Positions 1 through 11,515 of a DNA stretch of 64,000 nucleotides are shown here, piece after piece. The stretch comes from Plectrocnemia conspersa (taxonomy: Eukaryota; Arthropoda; Insecta; Trichoptera; Polycentropodidae). The DNA lies in NCBI GenBank assembly GCA_009617715.1, contig VTFK01000350.1, forward strand, positions 434,001-498,000. The letters are read 5' to 3'. The notes under the pieces are model-generated. The model worked only from the letters and a program-made list of their open reading frames with translations. It did no database searches and was not told the DNA's origin. Numbering within the stretch: the first letter of the stretch is position 1; every line of letters begins with the position of its first letter. The position numbers and the translations under genes are program-made.

Positions 1-185
1 TTTACAGTGAATGGTTTGCTTAAAAAATATTATGATTTAACAGTAATAAAGACTGCAATCAGTAATTAATACATATATTAATCAATATATAATTATTGTA
101 AAAATATATATTGGAATAATATCTTAAAAATAAATATAATTTAAAAAATAATAGTGGTTTCATAGTCCTATATTATTCTTGTACA
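1..185. other. AT-rich spacer
   Basis: Very AT-rich noncoding sequence with short TA and poly-A runs. Nothing recognisable is seen in it. Confidence 0.6.
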
Positions 186-600
186 AATAATATATATTGT
201 AACCGCGGGTTTATTGGGTAAACGTCTGTTTAACGCGCGTAATCCAATTGTGTTCGTATTGTAATTTATGTTCGAACGCGGCTCCTCTCCGCCAGACCTT
301 TAATCACGCATTTTCTCGAGGACCTTCTGGGTATTTTTTTATTCCCGTCGTAGATAAATCCCATTTCCACGACGGAAAATTCGTATCGGCCCGCCGCCAT
401 TAGCATTCGCGGGCGTGTCTCCGCCGGTTCATAAAGCATTTTTTTCCGCCCAACTCTGCCCGTTTATCATCTTATTATGGCAGTTTCATAAGTGGAAGGG
501 GTGGTCCATTGGCCTTCTAGGGTGTCCCTGCGTCTTGGCGACTAGCATTTCTAAAGAAAAAAAAGAACGATCGCGCAACACCAAAGGTTATGATAGTGGA
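186..600. promoter_or_regulatory. GC-richer island 1, candidate conserved noncoding element
   Basis: Base composition changes sharply here: CpG dinucleotides and short GC blocks (CCGCGGG near 200, CGGCCCGCCGCC near 390) are mixed with homeodomain-like TAAT/ATTA cores. The frames crossing it are short and show no known domain. The island could be an enhancer, a promoter-proximal region or an unrecognised exon. The regulatory reading rests only on composition and on the many similar islands in the window. Confidence 0.3.
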
Positions 601-2185
601 TTTTGGCAAATTAATCCAAATTTAGATTTTTATCTTTCAAGAAAGTGTGTTGTGAAGATGATTTATTATGCAATATCTTAAATTATTAGCAGTGGCTTCG
701 TAGTCTTATACCAGTGTAGCGATCGTAGACGAAGCTATGGTGTATATGTAATTGTCTTATATGAGATGTTATACATATTTCGAGCTTGGCCTAGATCTTA
801 GCTACTTACTGTCGTTCCCAGGCAGATCTAGTCGATTCCCAACGATAGTCATAAGCTCTTTAGTCTTTAATACATTAATAATAGTAAAAGCTAAGTTATA
901 TTTAATTGACTTCACTTTTACTTTGTTAACAGGTTCTCTATTTTTTAATATTTTTTTGGATGTAATACATTTTTATAATATTAAGTAACTAACCTAGGTT
1001 ATAACCTAAATTTGTAACATTTTTTGTTTCTTAAAATTATTATCTATACTATATAAGATTATTAGGCTAATTATTTATAGAGGAAAATTTGACAAAAACC
1101 TATTTAATCTTCGAATTAGAAAGACTCGTTCCAAAAATACCATGAATGAAAAATGTTCATTTTTTCGAAACGAAGCTTTGAAATAATCACCGGTGGCAAA
1201 ACGACACGGAAGTTCAAAAAGTTAATATAAAGGTTTATTTGCATCCTTTTCCTTTACCGAGTCCTCCCCTTTCGAATGACATAAAAGGCTGAACCTTCTT
1301 TTTCATACCGTTCTCAATGTAGCCCTTTTGAAAAAGTTTGTTATTTATATTTTTAATTAAACGAAAACGCCAATTCGTAAAAAGGCTTGTTTCCCCGTTT
1401 GGCTTTATTTGACTTATTTTTTTCGTGAAGTTATCCATAATATTTTATATCTTTCTTATATTTTAGAATGCCATTCTTTCATACGTTTATAAATGTATGT
1501 GCACAAAAGCTTGTTAAAAGTATTAAAGCCAGCCATCAATCTGCGTCTCGGGACCTAGACTAGCCATATAATAAATGAAGCTCGTTAGTAAACTTATCTT
1601 TAGATATTTAAATATGATTTATACATTGAATTTAACATATTACTTCATTTTAATATTCTAATAAAGTGATATATGAAATTAATACTTAATATTGATAGAA
1701 CAGGTTATTAAAAAATATATGGAAAAATATTTATATATTTTGTGCGTTTGACACTTTATCAATAAATCATTTTTCATCACTGACATGTTTATAATATAGA
1801 TAGAAAATGAGTTTATAGATGTTTTGTCGTGACTTTTTATTAAAATTATTAATTTAAATATATATTTTTATAATGAAATAATATGTAAATTTAATTTATT
1901 ACTAGCTTGTTTATAACCATATTATAAATAGTTGTATAGAAATGAGAAACATGATTTATTTGATTATTTACTTTAGACGAAAATTTATTTGTTTAGATTT
2001 GTGATTCGATGTTGCTATTTTTATGTAAATATGTGTGTCATAAGTTATATTTTTACTAGTATAAATATAATTTCATTAAATGTATCAAACAATTGATTTA
2101 TTATTTCACTTGTCAATTTAAATTAAATTATATTTATTTATTGCGTGGATATTAATCCCTACAATTATATTTTAGTCGAAATTTT
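601..2185. other. AT-rich spacer
   Basis: Long AT-rich noncoding stretch. The 67- and 78-codon open frames inside it have no recognisable motif and are of the length expected by chance. No repeat or RNA gene was recognised. Confidence 0.55.
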
Positions 2186-2300
2186 TATTTTTATCAAATC
2201 TTCCTTTGTAACCTGACAGGCGTAATCCCAATGCGTTACAACGGGCAGATCTATACCAATTGAGTAAGTCAATCAGACATAATGAATATCTACAAGTAAT
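2186..2300 (-). repeat. Dispersed repeat B, copy 1 (tRNA-like SINE unit)
   Basis: About 90 bp of this segment recur in the opposite orientation at 19930-20045. Shared blocks include ACCTGACAGGCGTAA, AATGCGTTACAA and GTCAATCAGACATAA. Read on the minus strand, it has a tRNA-like order: an A-box-like stretch (CTCAATTGGTATAG) and, about 50 bp later, a weak B-box-like block (AGGTTACAAAG). It lies in the same orientation as, and about 170 bp 3' of, the clearer tRNA-like head at 2440-2512. The two may be parts of one composite SINE. The match to the second copy is seen directly; the tRNA origin is inferred. Confidence 0.55.
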
Positions 2301-2439
2301 TATTTACCACCAGACTGAAAGTCTGGAAATCGGTGACATTTATATTAATAATTATAATATATTATTGCTATACAGTTTTATAATCAATAGATGTCACTGC
2401 AGCTGGGGCCGGATTTTTTTAATAATAGCGCATTTTATA
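2301..2439 (-). repeat. Linker between two tRNA-like SINE units
   Basis: Short sequence between the tRNA-like head at 2440-2512 and repeat B at 2186-2300, with an AT-rich centre. It probably belongs to the same composite SINE, but no second copy of this linker was found in the window. Confidence 0.25.
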
Positions 2440-2512
2440 TAAATAAAGGCTCGAACCCACAACCTCAGAGTTACTAGTCTGAGACATTACGGACTACGCT
2501 ATTCCGTCCTAA
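2440..2512 (-). repeat. tRNA-derived SINE head
   Basis: On the minus strand this reads as a tRNA-like pol III promoter. An A-box-like segment (TAGCGTAGTCCG) is followed about 35 nt later by a near-canonical B box (GTGGGTTCGAGCC). The acceptor and T stems do not pair well enough for a working tRNA, so a SINE head is more likely than a tRNA gene. A 20-nt block (TTACGGACTACGCTATTCCG) recurs at 35784-35803 in the same orientation, showing that the head is dispersed. Confidence 0.6.
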
Positions 2513-3334
2513 ATATATATCTACCGGTGAAAATGTGTTCAGATTTATTTTATTTTTCCTGGATAGCAGTTAGTTGGTTCCAAGAAGCAGTGCTATCTCA
2601 ATTGGCGTAGTAAATGTCGCTACAGAATTATTTTATTTTAAATCAAATCAAGTGGTTCACGAATTAAATAATATATGAAGCAAGTTTAGATCCAGGGTTT
2701 AGTTAAGAGTATCCATTATATAGCCGATATACTTTGTTTTCACAAATGTTGATAGAAATGTGAAACACACGTGACCTAGAGCCTAATATTTTTACGTTAC
2801 AAAGTACTACGTAAGTACTCTGTTTTCCTAATTGTGAAATAATAAAGAACATAAGTGCTATTAATCCATGTACTAAAAGCAAATGTTTTTTCAAATTTTG
2901 ATGTTGTATACAAAAGCACTTTTCATTTACTACTTTTGCAAAATCTGGTAGTCTTATAATAAAATAAAATAATGTCACCTGCATGTATATAATACGTAAA
3001 CAAGTTTGGAAGGCAACCTGTGGCAACTAATTCGTTTGGCCCTTTCAAACCATTAAAATTGTGGGTCCCGTGTTGAACAAAATAATTTTCACGAACTTTA
3101 GAATTTAAAATTCATATTAGCTCTGCTAAAAAATTTTATTTATCAATTCAGTGATCTGACTAAAAAATAAAAATAATAATAACGACAAGGACATGGTGAG
3201 GTACTGTAAAAGTAGCGCATATTTTTTGGAACGATGTATAAACAAGTCAGTTTAACTTATATCTAATATACACATGTACATTGTACATATGTAGTATATT
3301 ATTGCAATCCCAAGAATCTGAGCTTTGTTTTGAG
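2513..3334. other. AT-rich spacer with an unassigned 107-codon frame
   Basis: Noncoding-looking sequence. A 107-codon open frame lies on the minus strand at 2703-3026. It is rich in hydrophobic residues and cysteine, matches no family I recognise and has a poor start context. It could be a decayed transposon fragment or chance. Nothing else is seen. Confidence 0.4.
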
Positions 3335-3660
3335 TCATTTTGCATGAAGTCGCAGCCGTTTCGTATTGTTGTATCGACTTCCCTCTCCGGAGAGGCATCT
3401 AATAACGGTTAGGGAGCGGATAGATGCAAATAAACCCGTCCCGGTCTTCGTGGGGGTTATCCCGGTGGGTGTTTACGGGTCGACCCACTAATGTGGCACT
3501 CGAGCACGTGTCTCTGTCGTATTATGCGAAACGTCGTTTTCTTAGAAGACGTTCATACCATTGCTACTGCTACGTAGGAAACAGCGACCGAGGGGGTGGT
3601 GGTTATCTCCATGTCTTAATATTAGTCCTCTGTTGATTTACGATCTGCTTCTTCACAAGC
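3335..3660. promoter_or_regulatory. GC-richer island 2 with octamer and E-box
   Basis: A GC- and CpG-rich island in AT-rich surroundings. It contains a perfect POU/octamer word ATGCAAAT at 3424-3431 and a CACGTG E-box at 3505-3510. Short frames cross it but have no known domain. The motifs are seen directly; an enhancer role is inferred from motif clustering and composition. Confidence 0.3.
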
Positions 3661-4340
3661 TTGATTACTTATCGTCGAGTTTAGACAAGTTTTTTTTGTT
3701 GGAAGGCAATTTTTTACGGACGTGGGAGGCTTTAAATGGAATAACTAGTATTATTTATGACACTAAAAGCCTATATGGTTATATATATACTTAAATGCAT
3801 ATGTGATATTGATAAAAATATTGACTATTTACATAATATTTTCTGTTGCTTTCTTATAGATGTATTAAATTGCATAAAAAACAATAAATATTTTTATATT
3901 TCTTATTATACAGGAATTGTTAAAACACCTCGGTAAATATAAATAGATTTCTTCTTTTCATAACATTACGCGAGAAAAAGTGTCAATGAAGTAAAGGTTG
4001 CAAAGCTTAACATAATATGTAGCTTTCAGAAAAATAAAAATTAAATATGCTTGGCAACAGTAACATTAAACACTTGAAAGTTGGAGTAAGCCATTGATTC
4101 TGGCGAATCCAATTTTGAGTAAAATTTAAACTTACCCGTGTTTATATAGTAAAATATTTATATAATATATGTTTGATGTTGCGTTGTACATACAGTTAAA
4201 AAACTATTTTACGAGACATCAGATTTTAATATTAATTATCTATTATATATGACCCAGTTAATATGTATATAGTACTTTCATTAAAAAATAAAATTCACAT
4301 TCATAACACACATTTTTTTCTGTATTTGTGTTTGGTGAGA
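3661..4340. other. AT-rich spacer
   Basis: AT-rich noncoding sequence. No supported gene or repeat was recognised. Confidence 0.55.
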
Positions 4341-4885
4341 TCACAATATTTTTTCCCAGCTCGTACGTGACACAAAGCCGCAGGGCTCATTTGGTCCATA
4401 CGAAGCGAAAAATTGTGTTATTTTATTGTACGTACTCACTTAGCGGACGTTTTGTCTCCCATTCATTGGCCACTTGGCCGGGTTCCATACTTTACCCAGA
4501 CCAATTTCCCGGAACTCCGGCGGGCCTTTGAAAAACTTCTAACATACGCGCACCTCGCACCTTAGAACCTTTGTGTGTGTGTGTGTATATATGGTTCCGA
4601 TTAATAATTTTACATGCAGTAGGTAGATTCCGATCGCGCACGGACGCGTTGAAAATTTACATATAAATTGAATGTTTGTGGTTGTTCCCTGGGCGATTTA
4701 AGAAATTAATATCGCGTTTCCTCGGGCGCCATGGGAACACGCGAGATCGCTGCTTTCCGCCCACGTCACTTCCATTACATAATTTTCCGTTTCGGCGTGC
4801 ATAATGTAAGGCAAGCACAACAATGTCGCGAGTGGTGGAAAACGCGGCTTGGTAATCTCGAACGTTCGAAATTTGTGTTATTAGA
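4341..4885. promoter_or_regulatory. GC-richer island 3 (two lobes)
   Basis: Two GC-richer lobes (about 4341-4560 and 4685-4885) are separated by a short (TG)n tract near 4572-4586 and a brief AT-rich patch. The second lobe holds CpG words such as CGGGCGCC and GTCGCGAG. There is no extended reading frame. It is a candidate noncoding regulatory element by composition only. Confidence 0.25.
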
Positions 4886-5039
4886 CTGATTACTTAATGG
4901 CTATTTACATTTAATTTGGGGTAGAAATGTTTCTATTAAATTATCTTGAATTTGAGAAGGTAATTAATTGAAACTCTGGTTGAGAATTTTATTTAGTATC
5001 TCTCTCTTTCGCTTGCAATACACATTTTCTGGTTTTGAG
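4886..5039. other. AT-rich spacer
   Basis: Short AT-rich segment upstream of repeat A. Nothing was recognised. Confidence 0.5.
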
Positions 5040-5465
5040 GTGGAAAAGGTGTGACTATGCAGCCAAATAAACGCCGGAAAAACAGTTTATTTTATAAACA
5101 TATATAAATTACCTCATATATAGAGGAATGTAAATGCTGCAATCATGTGACGGAGTTGATATGGCAGGCCTGCGTGTCGAGTTGTATTATTGTCGGCTGT
5201 GATGGCTGTGAATCAGATGGGATCTGCCGTGCTGCGCTCTATACAATCCATGGATGTCTTTTGTGTTGATGCAGTCTTCTGGCTCGTCTTTGCTGCTGAG
5301 GCGTCTCTCTTCTACATTTCTGCCTCTGTACCAAGTGTCACATCTCTTATCATTCTGGTTCGAGACAGCTCTGGCGATCGCATATGTTTGCGAGCGAGTT
5401 TGCTTTGATTCTTAGACACCCATAAAATGTGTTTACGCCTCAAAAGAGAAACGGCAAGCATGATT
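5040..5465. repeat. Dispersed repeat A, copy 1
   Basis: This segment aligns by eye with 59280-59675. Shared landmarks occur in the same order: GTGTGACT-TGCAGCCAAA, an AACAGTTTATTTTAT block, TCGAGTTGTATTATT, CAAGTGTCACAT and, at the far end, AAATGTGTTTACGCCT. Weaker copies lie at 8240-8790 and 12486-12840. The copies are well diverged, so the family is old. No transposase or reverse transcriptase is encoded. It could be a solo LTR or a nonautonomous element; the ends were not fixed and no target duplication was found. Confidence 0.6.
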
Positions 5466-8239
5466 AATCCGCATTGACATTTTACTTATAAAGTTAATAA
5501 TGTCTAACATACCGAGTGGATTTTCAAGATATCTTACCTACATTAAGTGGTTAATAAAATATATCTAGTTACTAAATGTAGAACAACTAAAACAACTAAA
5601 TTAAAATTTACCTTAATTTAAAAATAAATTTCTAGATTGTAATACAATTAAAAGGAAATATTAGAAAAAAATTCTTTAATTATTTTTTTGTTCTCTGATT
5701 ACATCTTAAATGTTTATAATCAATATAAAGTTTTTATATAAATGTAAAATTATTCATTTTTTAATGCGGTGCACCATTTAAAAACATTTTACAAGATTAT
5801 GAACTTTTTAACTAAGTACCTGACTAGTTACATTATATAGTACATTTATAACTTTTAAACTGAGATAGATAATTTGTTATTATAGTTCAACATGTATTTG
5901 TATTTAAATTTCAGTGATGTTTTGTCGTGATATTCTATTCTTGATATTAGTTTGATGTGATAATGGGGAGATATTGCTTTATGGTAGTTTTGAGTTTGTG
6001 TATGGGAATATTGTTTAACGTAGGATCTTATTTAATATTATGTAAATGAAGCAGTGTAGTTAATTTTGACTGCCTTGCTCTGAATTACTTGGAATATAGA
6101 ACAATCGTATTATTTTATAGTAATGTTGTTGTTATCAAAAGATTTTCATGAGAAATTACATTCTGAAAATTGTCCAAGTATTGTTTACAATAAAGTTTAA
6201 TAATATTATAATGGAGCATTTAATCTTTTCGTGTGATTTATGAAGGTAAAGTAGCGCCTTAACCAGAATAAATATCTTAGCGGTAAAAGTGTCACTTTGA
6301 GTCACAACCATTGATCAAGGATTAAACCCACGTAGAAATCCATTGATCTAATCAATTTATATTCGTGTTACATTAGCTTATCTAAATAATTAGATATTAT
6401 ATTGTTTTTTAATATCAAAAACAAAATGGAATATAGAGGATAAATAAATATTTTTCGGATATGTAATCAAATAAATGTCCATCATTTTCTAAATTTAATT
6501 TTAAATGTTTTAATATTAATATTAACGACAAGCCTAGAATTTCATTTCAATGATACAATATCTCGATATGTTTATGTCCACGAATTTCCTAGAACCACGT
6601 TAAATTTACGTCTTTGTTGAAAACTCACACACCCACATCATGTTCAGCGTTGAACGTTAACCCTTTTATAATGTCATAAAACTTTATTCGCACAAATACT
6701 TAGTAACATAATAGGGTATTTAATAATAATTTAAACGAAGGGTAATAGCCCATGAAAACTGTTCATAAAACAATGATGTTCAAGTTAAATTTTATCACGT
6801 TTGCAAAGTAATTAGGCGTGTTCAAAATTAGCAAAACGATTTGCGTGGGTACATGGTGTACCAGCCGAGGTGAGTCCAGGTGCAGACAACTAGATTTGTG
6901 TCACATGAGATTATTGAGTTAAACGCGTGTTTGTGGCGTTGTCACCGCGTCACATTTGCACCATTGTAATTGTCGTTTATGATGTCCGGATAGTGATAAA
7001 TTTAGGGGTCTGTAGTAAAAAGAGAATTTAAGATCTGAGAATCGATTATCTAATTTAATTGGTACAGAAAAAATATTAAGCATATAAGAGATATAAATAT
7101 CAGAAAAACTGTACTTTCTAAAATATGATCCATTTCCCATGTTTACATTTTTTGTAAATTTTACACACATTCCCACGTTGTTCGGGAAGTAAGGAACAGG
7201 TGGTCACACATATGTCGTATGCTAATGACGTGTATATAGAACGGGATATTTTTTTACTGCTTGTATATCCAATATGGAGGCAAAGATTGCGGTGATTCAT
7301 TTTAAAATAAATTTTCATTAAAATACGCGTTATTAATACGAATTAGTGATTTTTCCCACTGCGAAAGCTTTGCTTTGTTCGGTCCTTTGAAACGCAAAAA
7401 GCTCTTCCAGAGATTTATTCCTCTCGGGACAAACGCTTTCATATTATTTATATCATGGCTCTGAAAAGCATTGTGTTGTTTAAATAGTGCTTTGGCGATT
7501 GTCGTAAGAGAAAATGCTCTTAGATTTAATTTATTATTTATTTGACTAAAAAAAATGTTATTTAAATAATTAACAATATATATTTTAATTATTTTCGTAA
7601 AGATTTATTAGGAATAAATTTTGATTGTGAATAAAAATGAACAAAATTAAAATGAAGAGTGTTAATGTATAGTGAAGAAAACGTGGAAACCTATGACTTA
7701 AAATATTGTAGATAAATTCTATTTTTAATTGATAATACAATTTTTTCGATCAATCTCATATAAGGTGATTTTTGTGGAACTAAAAGTAATGCAAAACCAT
7801 GAATAATGATATTAAAAGTTAAACTGCTGTTGTGATTGTGATGTGTGTTTAAAAGGCGGTATCAGTTTCTAATTTAATATCCGTTTCTTATGTGAAAAAA
7901 ATTGATTTCACTGACGAGAAAAACGGTTTTGATAGACTTATTCTATGAAAAATGTCAATGTGTCTAATATCTTGCACAATACTAAAGTATAGCGTATTTC
8001 TCAAGATAAAACCGAGCTGCCGTGAGTCTCTGTAATGTGCAGTGCTTCCCAGACGTCACACTAAGGAATCCCTGTCTAGATTATATCCACCAATCACTAG
8101 TATTGAGAACTTTGAGAATTCAATTTTGTGCCATTTAATGACATTGAAAGGCAATTAGTTATTCAAAGTACTCTTCCATAATGAATTGAGATTAAAAAAA
8201 GAGTAATTTATGCTGTCTCTATGTTATTAATAAACAACA
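5466..8239. other. AT-rich spacer
   Basis: Long AT-rich noncoding stretch with small patches of higher complexity near 6840-6970, 7140-7270 and 7350-7500. Open frames are short and unrecognised. No RNA gene, repeat copy or transposon end was identified. Confidence 0.5.
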
Positions 8240-8790
8240 TTTAATGGGTGTAACTTCGCAGCCAGAAAGACGCAGGTGGAAACATGTAATAATTTATTAG
8301 TTAAATTTACATATATTGCGAGTTACTATGATGGGCGAAATTGTTTTCTCCGAGCGGTGGTGGAGAAGTTGGCGAAAGGATGATGTCAATGAAAGATGAG
8401 AGAGGCCTTGTAGGTGAGGCAGCGAGGCAGTGGAGGTTGGTCCCTCTGCTGCAGTGGTGTTTGATGGAGTCCTTTTCTGCTGATGGCGGTCCTCGTCTAC
8501 GGGCCGTATCTCAACGTATCTCTTGTCTGGGTGTTTGCACGTCTGCCGTATCTTCATGTCTCTGCCCCCTCTTCATTTGAGACCATTCTTAAATATTAAA
8601 GGTTGCAAAGTTCGCTGGTGAATCACAATCGTGCAGCGATCGTCCAGCTAATTGTTGTATTCGTTTCTTAGAACAAAGAAATATGTCTTTGTTCTAAGAA
8701 ACGAAGAAATGAACATCTTTTCGAGGTCGAATTGTGCAACGGGAATATTGTGGCAATACGGTGCTTTTTGTCTTCCGGTGTTATATTGTT
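8240..8790. repeat. Dispersed repeat A, diverged copy
   Basis: It starts with GTGTAACTTCGCAGCCA, matching the start of copies at 5055 and 59298. It then shares a GCGAGTT landmark, a region around GTGGTGGAGAAGTTGG, and a late TTTCGAGGTCG block with the copy at 12486-12840. Overlapping short frames on both strands around 8297-8580 are a by-product of its higher GC content and show no known domain. The copy also contains the perfect hairpin at 8660-8705. Confidence 0.45.
8660..8705. repeat. Perfect 20-bp inverted repeat with 6-nt loop
   Basis: The 20-nt left arm (8660-8679) is the exact reverse complement of the right arm (8686-8705), with a 6-nt loop between. The arms are too short for a typical microRNA precursor and the pairing has no bulges, so a template-switch or snap-back mutation is a better explanation than an RNA gene. 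It lies inside a repeat A copy. Confidence 0.9.
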
Positions 8791-9118
8791 TCCCGTGACC
8801 GTTTTGCAACAAAAAATATTCTTTCAATGCATCGGAACAAGTTATTTGAGAAAAACTTCGTGAGACCTTTACAAAATTTGATATAGATAAGTCTTATTAT
8901 TGCAAAATGAAAAAAAATATGTAATATTTTTTCTTTTAAAATTTATTTTTTCAAATTATTATTTTATATTTTATATACTATAATTCCATATTAAGCAAAA
9001 TTTCCAGTTAACTGTTATACAGAATTTCAAATTTTACCGATTAACTGTTAATGAAATTTTCCGGTAAATTTTCATAAACCATAATTAGCAATTCATACAT
9101 AGGTATAAAATATAAAAT
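8791..9118. other. AT-rich spacer
   Basis: AT-rich noncoding sequence. Two near-repeats of a TTAACTGTTA word occur near 9008 and 9042; nothing else was recognised. Confidence 0.5.
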
Positions 9119-9316
9119 AGCCAGTACTATAGACGAGTGGTATAAGTCGTTGACTATTGATCTGAAAGTCCTGGGCTCGAATCATTGTTTTTCAATATTT
9201 CTATTGTTTGAGAGATCTGAATTAGTGATTATCTTATAAATATAATACCGATCGATCGTCACAGTTTAGCTTATCATAGATTTTTCTTATATCACTGAAG
9301 AATATCGTGATGATTA
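9119..9316 (+). repeat. tRNA-derived SINE, copy at 9119
   Basis: An A-box-like GACGAGTGGTATAAG is followed by CTGAAAGTCCTGGGCTCGA, which carries a B-box-like core. The 3' body shares ATCTGAATTAGTGATTAT and a later TAGATTTTTCTTA block with copies at 36820-37065, 49320-49500 and 51430-51560. The tRNA-like head plus a shared tail is typical of a SINE. Age is suggested by many differences between copies. Confidence 0.65.
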
Positions 9317-9335
9317 ATTAAAATTGAGCTAAGTC

Positions 9336-9452
<117 letters not shown>

Positions 9453-9467
9453 TTGTGCTAGGTCGTA

Positions 9468-10060
9468 TATTATAAAATATTGAAATTTTTTTAATAACGA
9501 ACAAAAATATATATTATATATATTCACATTAATAAAAATATCATGTTTTATCCAGCGTTTTAAGTCACTGTTTGATTGTTTCAATTGTACAAATAGTAAA
9601 AATATTTGATATCGGAGTGGTACCTATAACGTATTAACCATTCAGCCGAATTTGTAAACCTTTGCGAAACTGGATATCTGCGGCTTTATGGTGTTTTAAT
9701 TAAAAGGGGTGGCGCGGTAGGTGGATTTAATTCGCTGGGAGTATAAATAGAGCCTTTGTAAATGAGACATTATGAAATGAACAAGGCTTGGTAAATAGAG
9801 ACGCAAACGGCTTTAAAATACTGAGATGAGTCCCAATTTAAGTCGGACTAATTAAGGTCTGGTTAGGGAATATCCGGCAATTAAGGATAAGGGTAAAATT
9901 ATGCTCATAACTGATCGAAAAGCAGAGGATAACCAAAATGAATTAATGCATCTTCAGTATGCAAATTTTAATGGTATCATATTTATAACATCGTTAAAAC
10001 CATATTATGTCGGATGGTTGAAGAACAAAATGAAAAGACAAACTCGTTATCGTATCAACA
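9468..10060. other. Spacer
   Basis: AT-rich at first, moderately mixed from about 9640 to 9890. A 65-codon plus-strand frame (9901-10098) has no recognisable motif. No repeat was recognised. Confidence 0.5.
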
Positions 10061-10480
10061 AGCAAGCGGCGCCTCAAAGCTCTCGCAGTTCTTTTTAGAG
10101 CTTTTTTAGATCAAAGCGGCGTTGATTGCTTCTTGTAAATGTTGCTTTGTCGAAATGGGCGGGAGCTTACTAAAGTAAATTTTCAGATTTTCGATTTATT
10201 TTTAAATGGCAACATTCCTGCAAACGAACGACCGTCAGTCCAATGTCACTTTGACCGTTCCAAAAATGGGAGCTCGGGAAGATTTATAGCCAGAGTTCGC
10301 ATGCACAAAACGCGAATCTCCTACTGGAATAATGGGCGGACAGTGTCCATTTGCGAATTCCCGTGCTTGATATTCCCCTTCGTTCGGAGAAACGTGTTCG
10401 GACCTTTTGTAATGCTTCTTTTTCATACCGTTTAATGGAGACATGGGAAAATAGTACAAACCAAGCGCCACGTTAAATAA
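10061..10480. promoter_or_regulatory. GC-richer island 4
   Basis: A GC-richer island in which both strands are open for about 90-98 codons (10139-10435 plus, 10235-10504 minus). Neither product resembles a known family, and overlapping open frames are expected when stop-rich AT sequence becomes GC-richer. It is a candidate conserved noncoding element; an exon on either strand cannot be excluded. Confidence 0.3.
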
Positions 10481-11515
10481 AGTATTCCGGATAAATCTAA
10501 ACATAATTTGTTTGCCATCGAGATTTCAGTCCTTGTTTCTGTTAATTGATCTGAACAACTAATTAAATGCATACATTATCCAATCGTTAAATGAATAATA
10601 AAAGTTTGCATATATTTTTAAGATCGCAATGTTAATTGCATCTACTTATATTTTAAATAATAAAAAAAGTAACTTGGAGTCTTTCATGGAAATTATTTAT
10701 CGCAAACAAGTTTTTGCAGCTCGCTTAATTGCCAAGAGATGACTCTTTAATGAACGTGCTTAAAAGCGCATTAAATCTTATAATTATCCAATCTTTATTA
10801 AGCTGTCCAAACTCAGCATTTCAAAGCATTTGTGTTTATGCGGCGAGTTTATAATTAAGTTCTATACCCCTGAAATTTCTATATAAACATTTATATATAA
10901 CATTACATTATTGTGGAAAATTGCTTTAGAAATAACTTGAAATTACTCGAAAATGCTTCAAAAATTACCTTTTGTTTAAATAATGATATTAGCAATTTAC
11001 AACTTCGACAGCCGATATTTTGCTTACTTATTAAAATTGACACCTACATATTTCGTTCTAATCTTAGTCGTTAAAAAACGACTGCGTGATGCCGATCAAA
11101 GATCTGCACGGTTAGGAAAAAATAAAGGACAAGGCATAACACTTTTTTGGTTATAACTGGTACACGATTTGAAGCTCTTTAATAAATTTTATTTAGACTT
11201 TACAACAATATTAACTATAAAATTAAATATAGTAAGTCATCGCATTTATGCGATTCAAAATCAAGTACAATAATTTATGGTTGGAATTGCTTAAATATAT
11301 TGCGCTTATATGCATATAATATGAAGTCTTAAAAAATATAATTATCATTTTCACTATAGACAAAAAATATCTAATGTGAAAATGTGATACCTTTATTGTA
11401 TTGAAGAGAAATATATTTTTATATTTATATCGCATAAATCAAATATGTATGTCTAAGTATTTCATTTAATATTCACGCATCAATTATGCACATATAATAT
11501 TATATGAGTCGGTAT
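10481..11515. other. AT-rich spacer
   Basis: AT-rich noncoding sequence; no supported feature was recognised. Confidence 0.5.

Noticed and set aside
2440..2512. Functional tRNA gene
   Set aside because: A and B boxes are present, but acceptor and T stems do not pair and a fragment of the same head recurs at 35784, so it is a SINE.
8660..8705. microRNA precursor
   Set aside because: Arms of 20 bp are too short and too perfect; no extended stem of the usual 30 or more pairs.
10139..10504. Overlapping 98- and 89-codon frames as genes
   Set aside because: Both strands are open over the same island, with no domain on either strand.
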